Shown: positions 10,210-19,369, numbered from the stretch's first letter. The stretch: DNA of 64,000 bases from Ligaoa zhengdingensis (GCF_014384885.1 NZ_JACRST010000010.1:29090-93089); one strand, 5' to 3'. A program made the numbers and translations. The notes: generated from the sequence alone by a model not told the origin.

Positions 10210-10557
10210 TGGCATGACCCGTGGAATCGAACAGGCAGCAAGCCCGGCCGAGCCGAAGGCGAAGGGCGGGCGCAACCGGGCCGCCGGTGGCGGGCCGGTT
10301 CTGCCGCGGGTAGATTCCGGTCGAGCACCAAGAAAGAGCAAGCCACCCTACTGGGTGGCTTCTTTTTTTGGCATGACCCGTGGAATCGAACAGGCAGCAA
10401 GCCCGGCTGAGCCGAAGGCGAAGGGCGGGCGCAACCGGGCCGCCGGTGGCGGGCCGGTTCTGCCGCGGGTAGATTCCGGTCGAGCACCAAGAAAGAGCAA
10501 GCCACCCTACTGAGTGGCTTCTTTTTTTGGCATGGCCCGTGGAATCGAACAGGCAGG
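10181..10557 (+). repeat. 159-bp tandem repeat (two full units plus a partial) downstream of tRNA-Glu
   Basis: Units start at 10181, 10340 and 10499 with a constant period of 159 bp; units 1 and 2 differ at very few positions. Each unit begins with the same terminator hairpin. It continues with an inverted T-arm-like string (CCCGTGGAATCGAAC), then a GC-rich middle, and ends in a degenerate tRNA 3'-end look-alike (GATTCCGGTCGAGCACCA). The third unit breaks off after the inverted T-arm string. The likely origin is duplication of the tRNA-Glu tail region. Confidence 0.9.
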
Positions 10558-11570
10558 CGGGCGGCCTCCGCCGTTGCCTGGGCGGGTTGGCACTTAGCTT
10601 TGCAGCTACGGCCACCGAGCCCAATGCCTTAATAAGCGCTTTCCTCGGCAACACCTCCAGGCGTCGCCTGGGCGGGATTGCGCCCCCGCGCGGTGCCTCA
10701 CTTTTGGTACGCGCCAAAAGGATGCAAAAGCGCGCCAAAGGGCGTTCCCCCCTTTGGCATCCCCCCTAGGGGCGGCCGGCCAACGGCCGGAGGAAAGCCG
10801 GGCAGGCTCGTTTGTTAAGCAAAGTGCAGCATCCGCGCGGAGGACGCACCCGGTATGGCGCAAGCGCCAATCCGGATTGCCTGTCGGCGCTGCCGACGTG
10901 CCTTCCAGTCGCTTCGTGCAAATTCCAAGGAGCGCAAGGTGAATTGTCCCGAAGGGACAAGAGAAGGCCCTCTGGAGGGCACTCGCTCCAATCAGGCACC
11001 TGTCCCGCCTTTGGCGGGATTCCCTCGGGTAATGCCCGTATCCTCTCTGCCGTCCCCCGCTTGCCCTAGATCCTCCGCCCCTCCGAGGGCGTAAACGCGG
11101 TGTTCTGTTTGTGCTTCCGGCTTCGGCCACCGCGCCCCGCACAACGCAAGCGCCAACCCGGATTGCCTGTCGGCGCTGCCGACCCGACCCGGAGCCAAAA
11201 ATCAAGCGGTGCGGTGCCTGCGCGCCTTACTGGTGTCGCCCGAGGGCACCCCGCAGGGGCAATGGTTCGTGGGAGCGAAGTGCAACCTTGCCTTTTTTCA
11301 CGAAGCGACTTCAGAACCATTGCCGAGGGGGCTGGCCGGGTGTCGGCAATATCAGCGCAGATTTTATCTCCGGGCGCACAACGGGGTTTTCAAAGGGGTG
11401 CCCCCTTTGACACGTTTTTCCTGCCTTTTGACGTGCATCAAAAGGCAGTCGTCGTGCGGGGGCGAAACCCCGCTGGCCAGTGGCCAGGCCCAAGCCGGGT
11501 CAGTTGCGCTACAGTGTGCAAAACACTGTGCCTATAGCTGCGAAACACAGTGCAAACCCCGCCGCCGAAT
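10558..11570. repeat. Mosaic repeat island I
   Basis: About 1 kb without a credible gene. It is built from GC-rich hairpin modules that recur at 26.1-27.1, 33.0-33.2, 39.5-40.0, 40.8-40.9, 42.8-42.9 and 63.7-63.85 kb in varying order and orientation. Clear examples are the palindrome GGCCGGCCAACGGCCGG near 10775, the hairpin GCCAAAGGG/CCCTTTGGC at 10735-10759, CTGCCTTTTGA/TCAAAAGGCAG at 11421-11448, and the string around GCCAAAAATCAAGCGGTGC near 11195. Open frames through it change between copies and have no ribosome sites, so I treat it as noncoding. Confidence 0.85.
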
Positions 11571-11718
11571 GGTCGCTTTTATTTCAAAAGAAGATAAAAT
11601 ATAAGCGCAAAATAAAAAGCCCCCGGCGCGCAGATCCCCTGTTCTGAAAAACAAATCAAGCGCTGCCGCCCCCAGACCATTATAATGAAGATGGAAAGGG
11701 CGGGAGATGAAAAAATAA

Positions 11719-11765
11719 ACGGCCGCATCTGAGCTGAATTGTCTCTGATGCGGCCCTTTTTCATG
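11719..11765. terminator. Bidirectional terminator after the minus-strand RHH gene
   Basis: ACGGCCGCATC / GATGCGGCC with CTTTTT on the plus side and a T-rich run on the minus side. The stretch 11571-11718 otherwise holds only a lone TATAAT near 11690. Confidence 0.75.
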
Positions 11766-11771
11766 TGTTTT

Positions 11772-11996
11772 TCAGGTGGATTCCGGGGAATCGCTTGAAT
11801 TTGTGGGCTCATGTTCACCCTCTTGCGCTTTCCCCTGTGCATCCTGTTCCCTCTTCAGTGCTTCAAGCCCCAGGCGGATGAGCTCCACAGTTGCCTCCGA
11901 GCGAGTCTGGAAGCGGCGCTCAAAGCGGAAATCCTCGATTTGTTGGAACATCTCGTGATCCACCGATACCGTATATCGCGGCCGTTGAGTAGCCAT
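11772..11996 (-). CDS. Ribbon-helix-helix (CopG/Arc-type) DNA-binding protein A
   Basis: 74 residues. A beta-strand PRYTVSVDHEMFQQIEDF is followed by two helices (RSEATVELIRLGLEALK), the RHH pattern, and a hydrophilic acidic tail. It is transcribed divergently from another RHH gene at 12147. The promoter at 12017-12045 has a GGTGAACC element between -35 and -10, the motif that also decorates the other promoter, so mutual or self repression is likely. No toxin-like partner gene is adjacent, so an antitoxin role is not supported. Confidence 0.75.
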   Translation of the reverse strand: MATQRPRYTVSVDHEMFQQIEDFRFERRFQTRSEATVELIRLGLEALKREQDAQGKAQEGEHEPTNSSDSPEST

Positions 11997-12016
11997 ATTT
12001 TATCACCTCACTTGTG

Positions 12017-12045
12017 ATTATACATCGGTGAACCAGAGGTGTAAA
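12017..12045 (-). promoter_or_regulatory. Promoter of RHH gene A with operator
   Basis: Minus strand TTTACA, 17 bp, TATAAT. GGTGAACC at 12027-12034 lies in the spacer. Confidence 0.8.
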
Positions 12046-12070
12046 GAATTAACTTTTTTTGGTAAATCTA

Positions 12071-12122
12071 TTGACAGTGAACCGGTGAACCATTATAATA
12101 AAGCTGAATGGTTCAGTGAACC
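12071..12122 (+). promoter_or_regulatory. Promoter of RHH gene B with three operator elements
   Basis: TTGACA 12071-12076, 17 bp, TATAAT 12094-12099. GTGAACC occurs in tandem in the spacer (12077-12091). An inverted pair GGTTCA-GTGAACC lies just downstream of the start site (12110-12122). Confidence 0.85.
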
Positions 12123-12146
12123 ACCTTGTCGGAAGGGGGAACCTAT

Positions 12147-12338
12147 ATGGCTACGGAATTCAAACGCTTCACCATTACCATTCCGCAGGATGTAAAACTC
12201 GACTTGGATGTGGCCAAGGAGCAGATTTATAAAAAGGATACCCAAAGCCAGATGATGAGAGATTTGATTGCGCGCGGATTGGATGCTTTAAAAACTGAGA
12301 AAGAGGCAAAGGGGAACAGTCAAGGAAAAATTGCATAA
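12147..12338 (+). CDS. Ribbon-helix-helix DNA-binding protein B
   Basis: 63 residues from ATG 12147, which has GGAAGGGGG upstream; an earlier in-frame start at 12126 precedes that ribosome site and is unlikely. The beta-strand FKRFTITIPQDVKLDLDVA and helices SQMMRDLIARGLDALK fit the RHH fold. A Lys/Gln-rich tail follows. It is divergent to RHH gene A with shared GTGAACC operator elements. It precedes the riboswitch-controlled pilus operon, which it might also regulate (inference; no GTGAACC was seen there). Confidence 0.75.
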   Translation: MATEFKRFTITIPQDVKLDLDVAKEQIYKKDTQSQMMRDLIARGLDALKTEKEAKGNSQGKIA

Positions 12339-12399
12339 GACATTTTCTGTGTAAAACTGGGCCTTGCAGCTTGAGCCGGAAGATGTGGAACTCGGGTGC

Positions 12400-12484
12400 G
12401 CGGGACACGACAATGGCAAGGCAGATGAAGGCGTGTGACGCAAAGTCAAAGAGCAATGCAGATTGTATGGCAGCCTGACCGCCG
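12400..12484 (+). promoter_or_regulatory. Probable c-di-GMP-I (GEMM) riboswitch aptamer
   Basis: The two signature strings of the class are present in the right order and spacing: GACGCAAAG at 12437-12445 and ATGGCAGCCTGACCGCC at 12467-12483 (family pattern GGUAGCCGGGUUACC). A GGCAA element lies at 12414-12418. The P1b hairpin is less canonical than in well-known examples. A terminator follows at 12496, and the downstream genes encode a pilus, a typical c-di-GMP target. Its own promoter was not identified with confidence. Confidence 0.65.
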
Positions 12485-12495
12485 AAAGTCGATAG

Positions 12496-12540
12496 ATAAC
12501 CGCGTCCGGGCAGAGAGAACCTGCGATGCGGTTATTTTTA
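12496..12540 (+). terminator. Riboswitch expression platform terminator
   Basis: ATAACCGC / GCGGTTAT followed by TTTTTA, immediately downstream of the aptamer. The 5' arm resembles the aptamer 3' end (GACCGCC), so alternative pairing is possible. The leader 12541-12721 up to the first gene contains GC hairpins but nothing else recognised. Confidence 0.8.
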
Positions 12541-12721
12541 TAGCTTTGTTTTGTGAAGTTATAAAAATGCCGATATGGCGGTTTGGTTCGCCATGGGCAA
12601 TGAAATAGGCGCCCGGCCGGCGGGCCGCCGGATGCGTGAAAAAATGGTTGCTTTGCAACAGAAAATTTCCCGTTGGGTGCGGGCGGCAGGGCCGAAACAA
12701 TGAAAGGATGTGTGGTTTAAG

Positions 12722-13048
12722 ATGACGGATCGGGAACTGAGGAAACTCAACCGCAGGGAGCTCATTGAAATTCTCATCGATCTGACCGACGAGAACGAAA
12801 CACTAAAGGCGGAGTGCGAGGAGCTCAGGCGGCAGCTTTCCGAGCGGGCGGTCAAAATTGGCGCGGTGGGTTCCATCGCGGAGGCGTGCCTCCAGATCAA
12901 CGGCGTGTTTGAAAGCGCGCAGAGGGCGGCCGAACAATATTTGGAAACCATCCGCCTTCTGAGCGTGGATAGCGCACAGAGGGCGGTCGAGCAGTATTTG
13001 GAGGATATCCGCACGGTGCAGCCGGAGTATATCGCCAAGGCGGAGTGA
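12722..13048 (+). CDS. Small coiled-coil protein at the head of the pilus operon
   Basis: 108 residues, no signal peptide or membrane segment. Heptad-rich, strongly charged sequence lies at residues 1-45 (LNRRELIEILIDLTDENETLKAE region). Two near-copies of a segment (SAQRAAEQYLETIR and SAQRAVEQYLEDIR) follow toward the C terminus. Small proteins of this look often precede signal peptidase genes in clostridial pilus loci; no function is established that I can name. ATG 12722 is preferred over GTG 12710, which is too near the GAAAGGA box. It overlaps or abuts the next start. Confidence 0.75.
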   Translation: MTDRELRKLNRRELIEILIDLTDENETLKAECEELRRQLSERAVKIGAVGSIAEACLQINGVFESAQRAAEQYLETIRLLSVDSAQRAVEQYLEDIRTVQPEYIAKAE

Positions 13049-13056
13049 GGTCTCAG

Positions 13057-13632
13057 ATGGAAGAACGCACCTTACCGACCGGCCAGCAGCTCAAAGAGGA
13101 GCTCAAGTGGGAACAGCACAAGGGGGATTATGGCCGGGCGCTGCGCAGCACCGTGTATTTCCTGGTGGTTGTGGCGGCCGCGGCTGTGCTCGCTGCAACG
13201 CTGCTGTTCCCCGTGCTCCGGGTCACGGGCACCAGCATGGAGCCCTCGCTGGAAAACAAACAAATCGTGCTCGCGCTCAAAAATTCCGATTTTAAGCGGG
13301 GCGATATCGTGGCCTTTTATTACAACAACAAAATCCTCCTGAAGCGCGTCATCGCATTCCCCGGCGAACAGGTGGATATCCGGAGCGACGGCACGGTGTA
13401 TGTCGGCGGCGAGCCGCTGCAAGAGCCGTATCTCGTGGAGAAAAGCCTGGGGGAATGCGATCTCGAGTTTCCCTACCAGGTGCCGGATGGCAAAATTTTT
13501 GTGATGGGGGATCACCGGGCCACCTCTGTGGACAGCCGTTCCTCTGCGATTGGATGCATTTCGGATGAATTCATCGTGGGGAAGGTTGTTCTGCGCGTGT
13601 GGCCGTTACAAAAAATAGGCCCGTTGGCCTAA
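13057..13632 (+). CDS. lepB: Type I signal peptidase of the pilus locus
   Basis: 191 residues. One N-terminal membrane segment (VYFLVVVAAAAVLAATLLF, about 33-51) is followed by the periplasmic-type catalytic domain. The Ser nucleophile is in TGTSMEPSL, the general-base Lys in ILLKRVIAFPG, and FVMGDHR..SVDSR is box D/E. It would process the Sec signal peptides of the pilins encoded downstream. GTG 13045, overlapping the previous stop, is an alternative start. Confidence 0.93.
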   Translation: MEERTLPTGQQLKEELKWEQHKGDYGRALRSTVYFLVVVAAAAVLAATLLFPVLRVTGTSMEPSLENKQIVLALKNSDFKRGDIVAFYYNNKILLKRVIAFPGEQVDIRSDGTVYVGGEPLQEPYLVEKSLGECDLEFPYQVPDGKIFVMGDHRATSVDSRSSAIGCISDEFIVGKVVLRVWPLQKIGPLA

Positions 13633-13656
13633 TGTGAGAAAGGGGCCGTCCAAATT

Positions 13657-16600
13657 ATGACAAAAGATCTGGTAACCCAGGTAAAGCAATATTTGAGCGG
13701 TCACAAACGGCGAAACCGCTTTGCGGCGATTCTGTGCGTCCTTTCGTTGACGACTGTGCTCGGCGTGTCTTTGATGATGACGATGCCCGCAATCAGCCTG
13801 GAGCAGGCCGAACCGCTCCTCGAAACCGACGTCACAAGCGCGGTGCAGGGCGCGGGCATCACCGTGCGTGTCACCGCAGCCGCACAACCCAAACAGGATG
13901 AAACCTATTTCCTGCTGTCGTCGGAGAACTGGAACGCGGGTCTTGCGGATATCCACGAGTTCACCGGCGATGTGGCGGAGGTCGCTGCGGACGACGGTTC
14001 CATCCTGGAGCTCCACCGCGTCCCTGGCGAGAACGGGGATGCGGACTATTGGTTCTGCCTGGAGCAGGGGCGCGCGGTTTCGTTCGATCTCCACTGCGCT
14101 GTGCGTGAAGCCGCGGCCCAGCCGGAGGACGTGACCAAGCCCGGGGAGGATCCCGCTGCGCCCGCCGATGAACCGGAGCCGGCGCAGCCCGAGGCGGAGA
14201 GCAGCGCACCCGAAGAGGAAAACAGCGCGTCCGCACCCGGGGAAGAGCCCGCGCAGGCCGGGGAGGAAGCCGCCGATGAACCGGAACCCACGCAGCCCGA
14301 GGACGCGGCCCTGCCCGAAGCGGAGAGCAGCGCGCCCGAAGAGAAAAACAGCGCATCCGCACCCGGGGAAGAGCCCGCGCAGGCCGGGAAGGAAGCCACC
14401 GATGAGGTGGTCGTAGAGGCGGACAAGTCCGGGGAGAAACCCGCCGCGCCCGCCGATGGACCGGAGCTAGCGCAGCCTGAGGACGTGGCCCCGCCCGAGG
14501 CGGAGAGCAGCGCATCCGAAGAGGAAAACAGCGAGGAAAACAGCGCATCCGCGCCCGAGGAAGAACCCGCGCAGGAGGTCCAGCCGGAGGCCGTGGCCTC
14601 CATGACCATCACGGCGGGCGGCGGCGGGACGCTGGACGAAGCGGCCGCCGCTGTGGAAGGGCGGAAAGCCGACGCGGAGTACCGCCCGCTGGTACTCACC
14701 TGGCTGGCGGAGGAGCCGCTCGCCGAGCAGACGCTCACAGCGTCCCTCTTCACGGACGAAACGGGGGAACATCCCCTCGCCGGGGAGGGAACTCTCATCA
14801 CCGTGAGCGGCGCACTCCCGCAGGGCGCATCGGTCCGGGCCTATCCGGTGCCGGTGCAGATGGAGGATGCCACAGTTTTGGGCGCGTACGATATCACCAT
14901 CTACCGGCCGGACGGAAGCGCCTTTGAGCCGCGCGCGGGCCTCCCCCTGACGGTCGAAATCCGCCTGCCGCAGATGGCGGCGGATGGGGCGCCCCCCGCG
15001 GATTATGCCGTCTACTACGTCCCCGAGAGCGGAGGCCCAGAAGGGATCGAGGCGACCGCGGAGGACGGCGGCGTCCGGTTTTCGGCCAGCCATTTCTCCA
15101 CCTATGCGGTGGTGAGCCCCGCGGCAGAGGCGCCGGCGGGCGATATGAATTTACAGGTGGTCAAGCAGTGGTCGGACGGCAACAGCGCCCATTCCGGCGA
15201 TTCCGTCGAGGTGCGCCTGTATGCGAACAGCGAGCCCACCGGACGGACGCTCACATTAAACGCCGGCAACGAATGGACCGGCGCGTTTGAGGGCCTTTCG
15301 CCCGAGGATGCGGAAGGCCAGCCGATCGACTATTCGGTGCGCGAGGAGGACGTGGCCGGGTATCTGGCCGCGTACCACACCGAGACAATCCCCGGCGGGG
15401 ACACCTGGGAGGAGGTCACAACGCTGGAGGACGGCGGCGTCTACCGGTTTGTGGCCGACGGACAGGCCCTGGCCTGCTACAGCTCGGGCAACAGTTTGCA
15501 GGCTGCGCAGGACGACGCGGCAGACGAGCTGCAGCAGTGGACCGCCACCGCCGTGGATGGCGGCTTCCGGCTGGCCAACGTCTCCAGGGGTAACCGGTGG
15601 ATCCGCTACAACAGCGGTTTCACAACGGCAACCAACGCTGGCAACAGCTCCGCCCTACAGCTCGACGCGAGCGGCCGGCTGTATTATGCCAGCAGGAACA
15701 GCACGCGCTATGTCCGGGTGTGGCCGATTTTGGGCACCATCGACGACACCACTTCTTCCTCCCTCGCCACGCGGTTCACCGTGTACAAAAAGGGCGAGGC
15801 CAGGCCGGACAGCTACAAAGTGACCATCACCAACTGGAAGGTGGAGGAGCCCCTCGACGACTTCAAGCTGCAACATCACAAGAGGGTCGATTACCTGGGC
15901 GACGGGCAAAACCCCGACACCGCCCTCACCGGCGACGGCTTCTACCGCCTCTACCTGGATATCAGCGGCCGCCAGCAGCCGGTGGATCTGTTGCTGGTCG
16001 TGGATCAGTCCAACAGCATGCAGGAAAACGAGGACATGCGGGACGACGAAGGAAACCGGATCAACCGGATCGCCGCGGTCAACAACCTGCTCAGCGGCAA
16101 CGACGGGTTCATCCGAACATTTTTAAGCCTGAACGAGCAAAACCAGATTGCAATCAGCACGTTCGGCGGAAAATTTTACAAAAACGGCGTGGACGGCGAC
16201 CGCTTTACCGACACGGACTACGCGGATGGCTACCGGTATACGACCGACAGCAGCGTCTACCGGGGATGGGGGCGCGACGGCGATGCGACAGACCTGAAGG
16301 CCCTCGTGGACGGCACCAACTATGAGGCCGGCCTGCTGCGCGCCGAGGAGATGTTCAGCCTCCCGGCGGTTCAAAACAACGGGCACAAAAAGATCATGGT
16401 GTTTTTAAGCGATGGCGGGCCCACCTATTATATCGACGACGATGGAGACCGCCAGGGCGACGGCTCCACAGAGAACGTGCGTGAGGTGATCAGCGGGACA
16501 GAGGACGCGGTCGATGCGTTCTGCACGGCCAACAGCGGCGTCACGATCTATTCGATCGGGTTCGGGAGCAGCCTCAATGCGGACGTGCTCGAGTACATGG

Positions 16601-17613
16601 CGAAGCGGGGAAACGGCGCCTACTATGCCGCTGCAAACTTCAGCGGGCTGGAGGAGGCGTTGGCGCAGGTCATCCAGCAGAGCAAAAACACCGATGTGAC
16701 CATCTCGGACAGCATGAGCGCCTATGTGCGGCTGCCCGAAGGGCAATCGGACGTCAAGATGACCATGAAGGCCCCCAACAGCGAAGAGCCCGTCGTCCTC
16801 TACGAAAACGGCGCGGTCACTGAGGCGGGGGAGGGCATCCTCGAGGATGTGATCTACACCCCATCGCAGGAGGAGGATTCGACCGGCACGGTCGAGGCCA
16901 GGTTCTGCGAGGGCTACTTCCTCAACGCCGCGTATGTATACACCCTTTCTTTCAATGTGGAGGTGACCGAAGCCGCCTACCAGAAGTACCTGGAGACGGG
17001 CGAATATCCCCATATTGGCGATCCGGACACCGATTACGGGGAGGACGGCGCCAGCGCGGGGCAGGCGGGTTTCCGCTCCAACCTCTCCGCTGAGGTGTCC
17101 TATGTGGTGGACGGCAGCGCCTATTCCGAACAGTACGGCCATCCCGTGGTGCAGATCGTCACCGGCGAGCTCGCGATTGTCAAACACGGGGAAACCGCGG
17201 ACGGCCCGCTGCTGCCCGGCGCGGGATTTGCACTTTACCGGGCCGAGCTGGTGGACGGGGAATGGGTCAAAACCGGCGACGCGCTCCGGGAGGGTGCGAC
17301 CAGTGCAACCGGCACGCTCACGTTTACCGGCTTGTTGCCGGGGCGGTACCTGCTTTACGAAACCCAAGCCCCCACCGGCTACAAGCTCCCCAAGGAACCC
17401 TGGAGGGTCGAGGTGACCGCGCAGGGGGTCTCTGTCGAGGGGCTCACACCGTCCGACGGCGCGTACGCCATCATCAATGCAGTTTCCTATGTCCTGCCGA
17501 GCACCGGCGGGCGCGGCGCTGCCCCGGTATGTCTTACCGGCCTTCTCCTGGCAGCAGGTTCGTATTTGTTGCTGAAGAAGCATCGTTCCAGACGGTCAAT
17601 GAGGGGTGATTGA
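13657..17613 (+). CDS. Large LPxTG pilus tip adhesin with vWA domain
   Basis: 1318 residues. The N-terminal signal sequence has its hydrophobic core at about 22-45. A low-complexity, Glu/Pro/Ala/Ser-rich region follows at about 150-310, with imperfect repeats (ENSASAPGEEPAQAG occurs twice almost unchanged). A Cna_B-like domain lies at about 500-570. The von Willebrand A domain starts at about 774, with the MIDAS motif DQSNS. A SpaA-like domain with ETQAPTGYKL lies near 1225. The sorting signal is LPSTG at 1280-1284, with hydrophobic stretch and basic tail. Architecture fits an SpaC/RrgA-type tip pilin that binds host or matrix ligands through vWA. The ligand cannot be inferred. It lies in one operon with two sortases and two other pilins. 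Confidence 0.92.
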   Translation: MTKDLVTQVKQYLSGHKRRNRFAAILCVLSLTTVLGVSLMMTMPAISLEQAEPLLETDVTSAVQGAGITVRVTAAAQPKQDETYFLLSSENWNAGLADIHEFTGDVAEVAADDGSILELHRVPGENGDADYWFCLEQGRAVSFDLHCAVREAAAQPEDVTKPGEDPAAPADEPEPAQPEAESSAPEEENSASAPGEEPAQAGEEAADEPEPTQPEDAALPEAESSAPEEKNSASAPGEEPAQAGKEATDEVVVEADKSGEKPAAPADGPELAQPEDVAPPEAESSASEEENSEENSASAPEEEPAQEVQPEAVASMTITAGGGGTLDEAAAAVEGRKADAEYRPLVLTWLAEEPLAEQTLTASLFTDETGEHPLAGEGTLITVSGALPQGASVRAYPVPVQMEDATVLGAYDITIYRPDGSAFEPRAGLPLTVEIRLPQMAADGAPPADYAVYYVPESGGPEGIEATAEDGGVRFSASHFSTYAVVSPAAEAPAGDMNLQVVKQWSDGNSAHSGDSVEVRLYANSEPTGRTLTLNAGNEWTGAFEGLSPEDAEGQPIDYSVREEDVAGYLAAYHTETIPGGDTWEEVTTLEDGGVYRFVADGQALACYSSGNSLQAAQDDAADELQQWTATAVDGGFRLANVSRGNRWIRYNSGFTTATNAGNSSALQLDASGRLYYASRNSTRYVRVWPILGTIDDTTSSSLATRFTVYKKGEARPDSYKVTITNWKVEEPLDDFKLQHHKRVDYLGDGQNPDTALTGDGFYRLYLDISGRQQPVDLLLVVDQSNSMQENEDMRDDEGNRINRIAAVNNLLSGNDGFIRTFLSLNEQNQIAISTFGGKFYKNGVDGDRFTDTDYADGYRYTTDSSVYRGWGRDGDATDLKALVDGTNYEAGLLRAEEMFSLPAVQNNGHKKIMVFLSDGGPTYYIDDDGDRQGDGSTENVREVISGTEDAVDAFCTANSGVTIYSIGFGSSLNADVLEYMAKRGNGAYYAAANFSGLEEALAQVIQQSKNTDVTISDSMSAYVRLPEGQSDVKMTMKAPNSEEPVVLYENGAVTEAGEGILEDVIYTPSQEEDSTGTVEARFCEGYFLNAAYVYTLSFNVEVTEAAYQKYLETGEYPHIGDPDTDYGEDGASAGQAGFRSNLSAEVSYVVDGSAYSEQYGHPVVQIVTGELAIVKHGETADGPLLPGAGFALYRAELVDGEWVKTGDALREGATSATGTLTFTGLLPGRYLLYETQAPTGYKLPKEPWRVEVTAQGVSVEGLTPSDGAYAIINAVSYVLPSTGGRGAAPVCLTGLLLAAGSYLLLKKHRSRRSMRGD

Positions 17614-17664
17614 CGGTTTGACCTGCTTTTTTGGGATAAAAAACATAAAGAAAAGGAAGCGAGG

Positions 17665-19296
17665 ATGGTTTTGATGAAGAAGACAGTAAAGACCCTATCC
17701 GCCCTGACATTGGCGCTAGCGCTGGTATGCTCCACCTGCACGGCGTTCGCCGCGAGCACGCCGGCAGACGGCAGTGAGGCAGCCGCACCTGCGGCCGATT
17801 CCACCGCGAGCGTGACGGTGGCCACCGCGAACGCGAACGATGCGCTCTCGGCCTATCGAGTGGTGGACGCGGCGTTTGACCCTGATGCAAACACCCTGAC
17901 CTATTCGTTCACCGATCTGTTTGAGAATTTCCAAGCGTCGGAGATGGGCGCGGCCTACGAAAACATGACAGTGGAAGCCTACTGCGATTTGGAGGACAAC
18001 AGCTCCGCGCTGGAAGCGCTGCTGGGCGCGTTCTCCGCGTACATCAGGAGCCAGGAGCCCCCGGTTCAATCCGACTATACCGAAACGACCAATGACAGCG
18101 GCGCGGCGACCTTCCAGGAAGTCGCAATGGGCCAGTACATCATCCTGGGCTCGGGCAACAGCCAGGGCGCATATGTGTATCAGACGGTGACCGCCGAAGT
18201 CGTGCCCGAGATCGTGGATGACGAGTATGTCCTTTACCCCGCTTATTCCGTTGCGATGAAGACGGCGCAGCCCACGGCTGAAAAGGCGGTGACCAATCTC
18301 GTGCAGGACGGGCAGGGTTGGACCGCCAGCATCGGCGACGTCATCAACTATGAGCTGACGGCCACGATCCCCACCTATTCGGCGGGCGCGACCAACACCA
18401 CCTTCTACATGTACGATGCGCTGGCCGATGGGCTGACCCTCAAGGCGGACAGCGTCGCTGTGAAGGGCTTTACCGGGCCGGAGGACACAGAGGGCGCCGT
18501 TCTCACCGCTGGGGAGGACTACTTTGTCACCACCGAGGGCCAGGTGCTGACCATCCGCTTTGTGTACGACGAGATTAAGTCTTACACCTCCTTGACCGCC
18601 GCCTACAGCGCGGAGCTGGACAACGACGCGGCCATCGGCGAAGCGGCAGAAAGCGGACACAAAAACGAGAACACCTACACCCTGGTGTACAGCAACGACC
18701 CGTTCAATGGTTCCACCAAGGCCGAGGCCACGGATCCCGCCGAAGTGGAGGGCGGCTACGGGAAGGATGAAAACACCGTGGACGTCTTTACTTACGGCCT
18801 GGTGATCGAAAAGTACAAAGATGGCGAGCCGAGCACCAAGCTGAAGGGCGCGACGTTTGAAATCTACAAGGCGGCGGATGTCGCGGACGGTGAGGTCAAT
18901 GCCGATGCGGAACCGATCGAGACCATCACGACCGACAAAGACGGTTATGCCGCCTTTGCGGGCCTGGCCAAGGGCAAATATTACCTCAAAGAGACCGTGG
19001 CCCCCACCGGCTATAAGCTGATGCCCGACCTGGCCAGCTTTACGATCGGAACGCCGAATGAGGACAACGGCGCAGGGTATGCCAAAGTCACCAGCGAGGG
19101 CGACAAAATCACGGTGGCAGAGGGCACTGCGGTAGACGGCTACTGGAAAGTGGACATCGCCAACACCCCGGGCGCCACGCTGCCCACCACCGGCGGCATG
19201 GGCACCGTGGTGTTCACCGGCGTGGGCGCCACGCTGATGCTGGGCGCGGCTGTCCTGCTCATCACCAAAAAGCGCCTGACGAACAAAGAAAAATAA
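17665..19296 (+). CDS. Major (backbone) pilin, SpaA family
   Basis: 543 residues with a Sec signal peptide ending around CTAFAAS. The N-terminal domain has typical pilin DxF and YxxxD segments. A fimbrial isopeptide domain lies at about 215-370. A SpaA/Cna_B domain lies at about 385-480, with the E-box LKETVAPTGYKL. The LPTTG sorting motif is at 506-510, with hydrophobic anchor and KKRLTNKEK tail. Sortase polymerises such subunits through a pilin-motif lysine; candidates lie around VAMKTAQPTAEK, which is not certain. ATG 17665 has AGGA at a good distance. Confidence 0.93.
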   Translation: MVLMKKTVKTLSALTLALALVCSTCTAFAASTPADGSEAAAPAADSTASVTVATANANDALSAYRVVDAAFDPDANTLTYSFTDLFENFQASEMGAAYENMTVEAYCDLEDNSSALEALLGAFSAYIRSQEPPVQSDYTETTNDSGAATFQEVAMGQYIILGSGNSQGAYVYQTVTAEVVPEIVDDEYVLYPAYSVAMKTAQPTAEKAVTNLVQDGQGWTASIGDVINYELTATIPTYSAGATNTTFYMYDALADGLTLKADSVAVKGFTGPEDTEGAVLTAGEDYFVTTEGQVLTIRFVYDEIKSYTSLTAAYSAELDNDAAIGEAAESGHKNENTYTLVYSNDPFNGSTKAEATDPAEVEGGYGKDENTVDVFTYGLVIEKYKDGEPSTKLKGATFEIYKAADVADGEVNADAEPIETITTDKDGYAAFAGLAKGKYYLKETVAPTGYKLMPDLASFTIGTPNEDNGAGYAKVTSEGDKITVAEGTAVDGYWKVDIANTPGATLPTTGGMGTVVFTGVGATLMLGAAVLLITKKRLTNKEK

Positions 19297-19369
19297 GAAA
19301 CGGCATTTGCTGCCTGCGGGCCGGGTGCGGCGACCTCCGCGCCCGGCTGACGGCGGCAGGGGGAGGCCT

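Noticed and set aside
10558..11570. Several 60-200-codon reading frames in the repeat islands
   Set aside because: They are Arg/Pro/Gly-rich shadows of GC-rich hairpins, lack ribosome sites and are broken or shifted between copies.
10181..11570. CRISPR array or prophage next to the tRNA genes
   Set aside because: The 159-bp units are tandem without spacers, there are no cas genes, and no integrase or phage structural gene is present.
11772..12338. Type II toxin-antitoxin system
   Set aside because: Both genes encode DNA-binding RHH proteins and no toxin gene flanks either.
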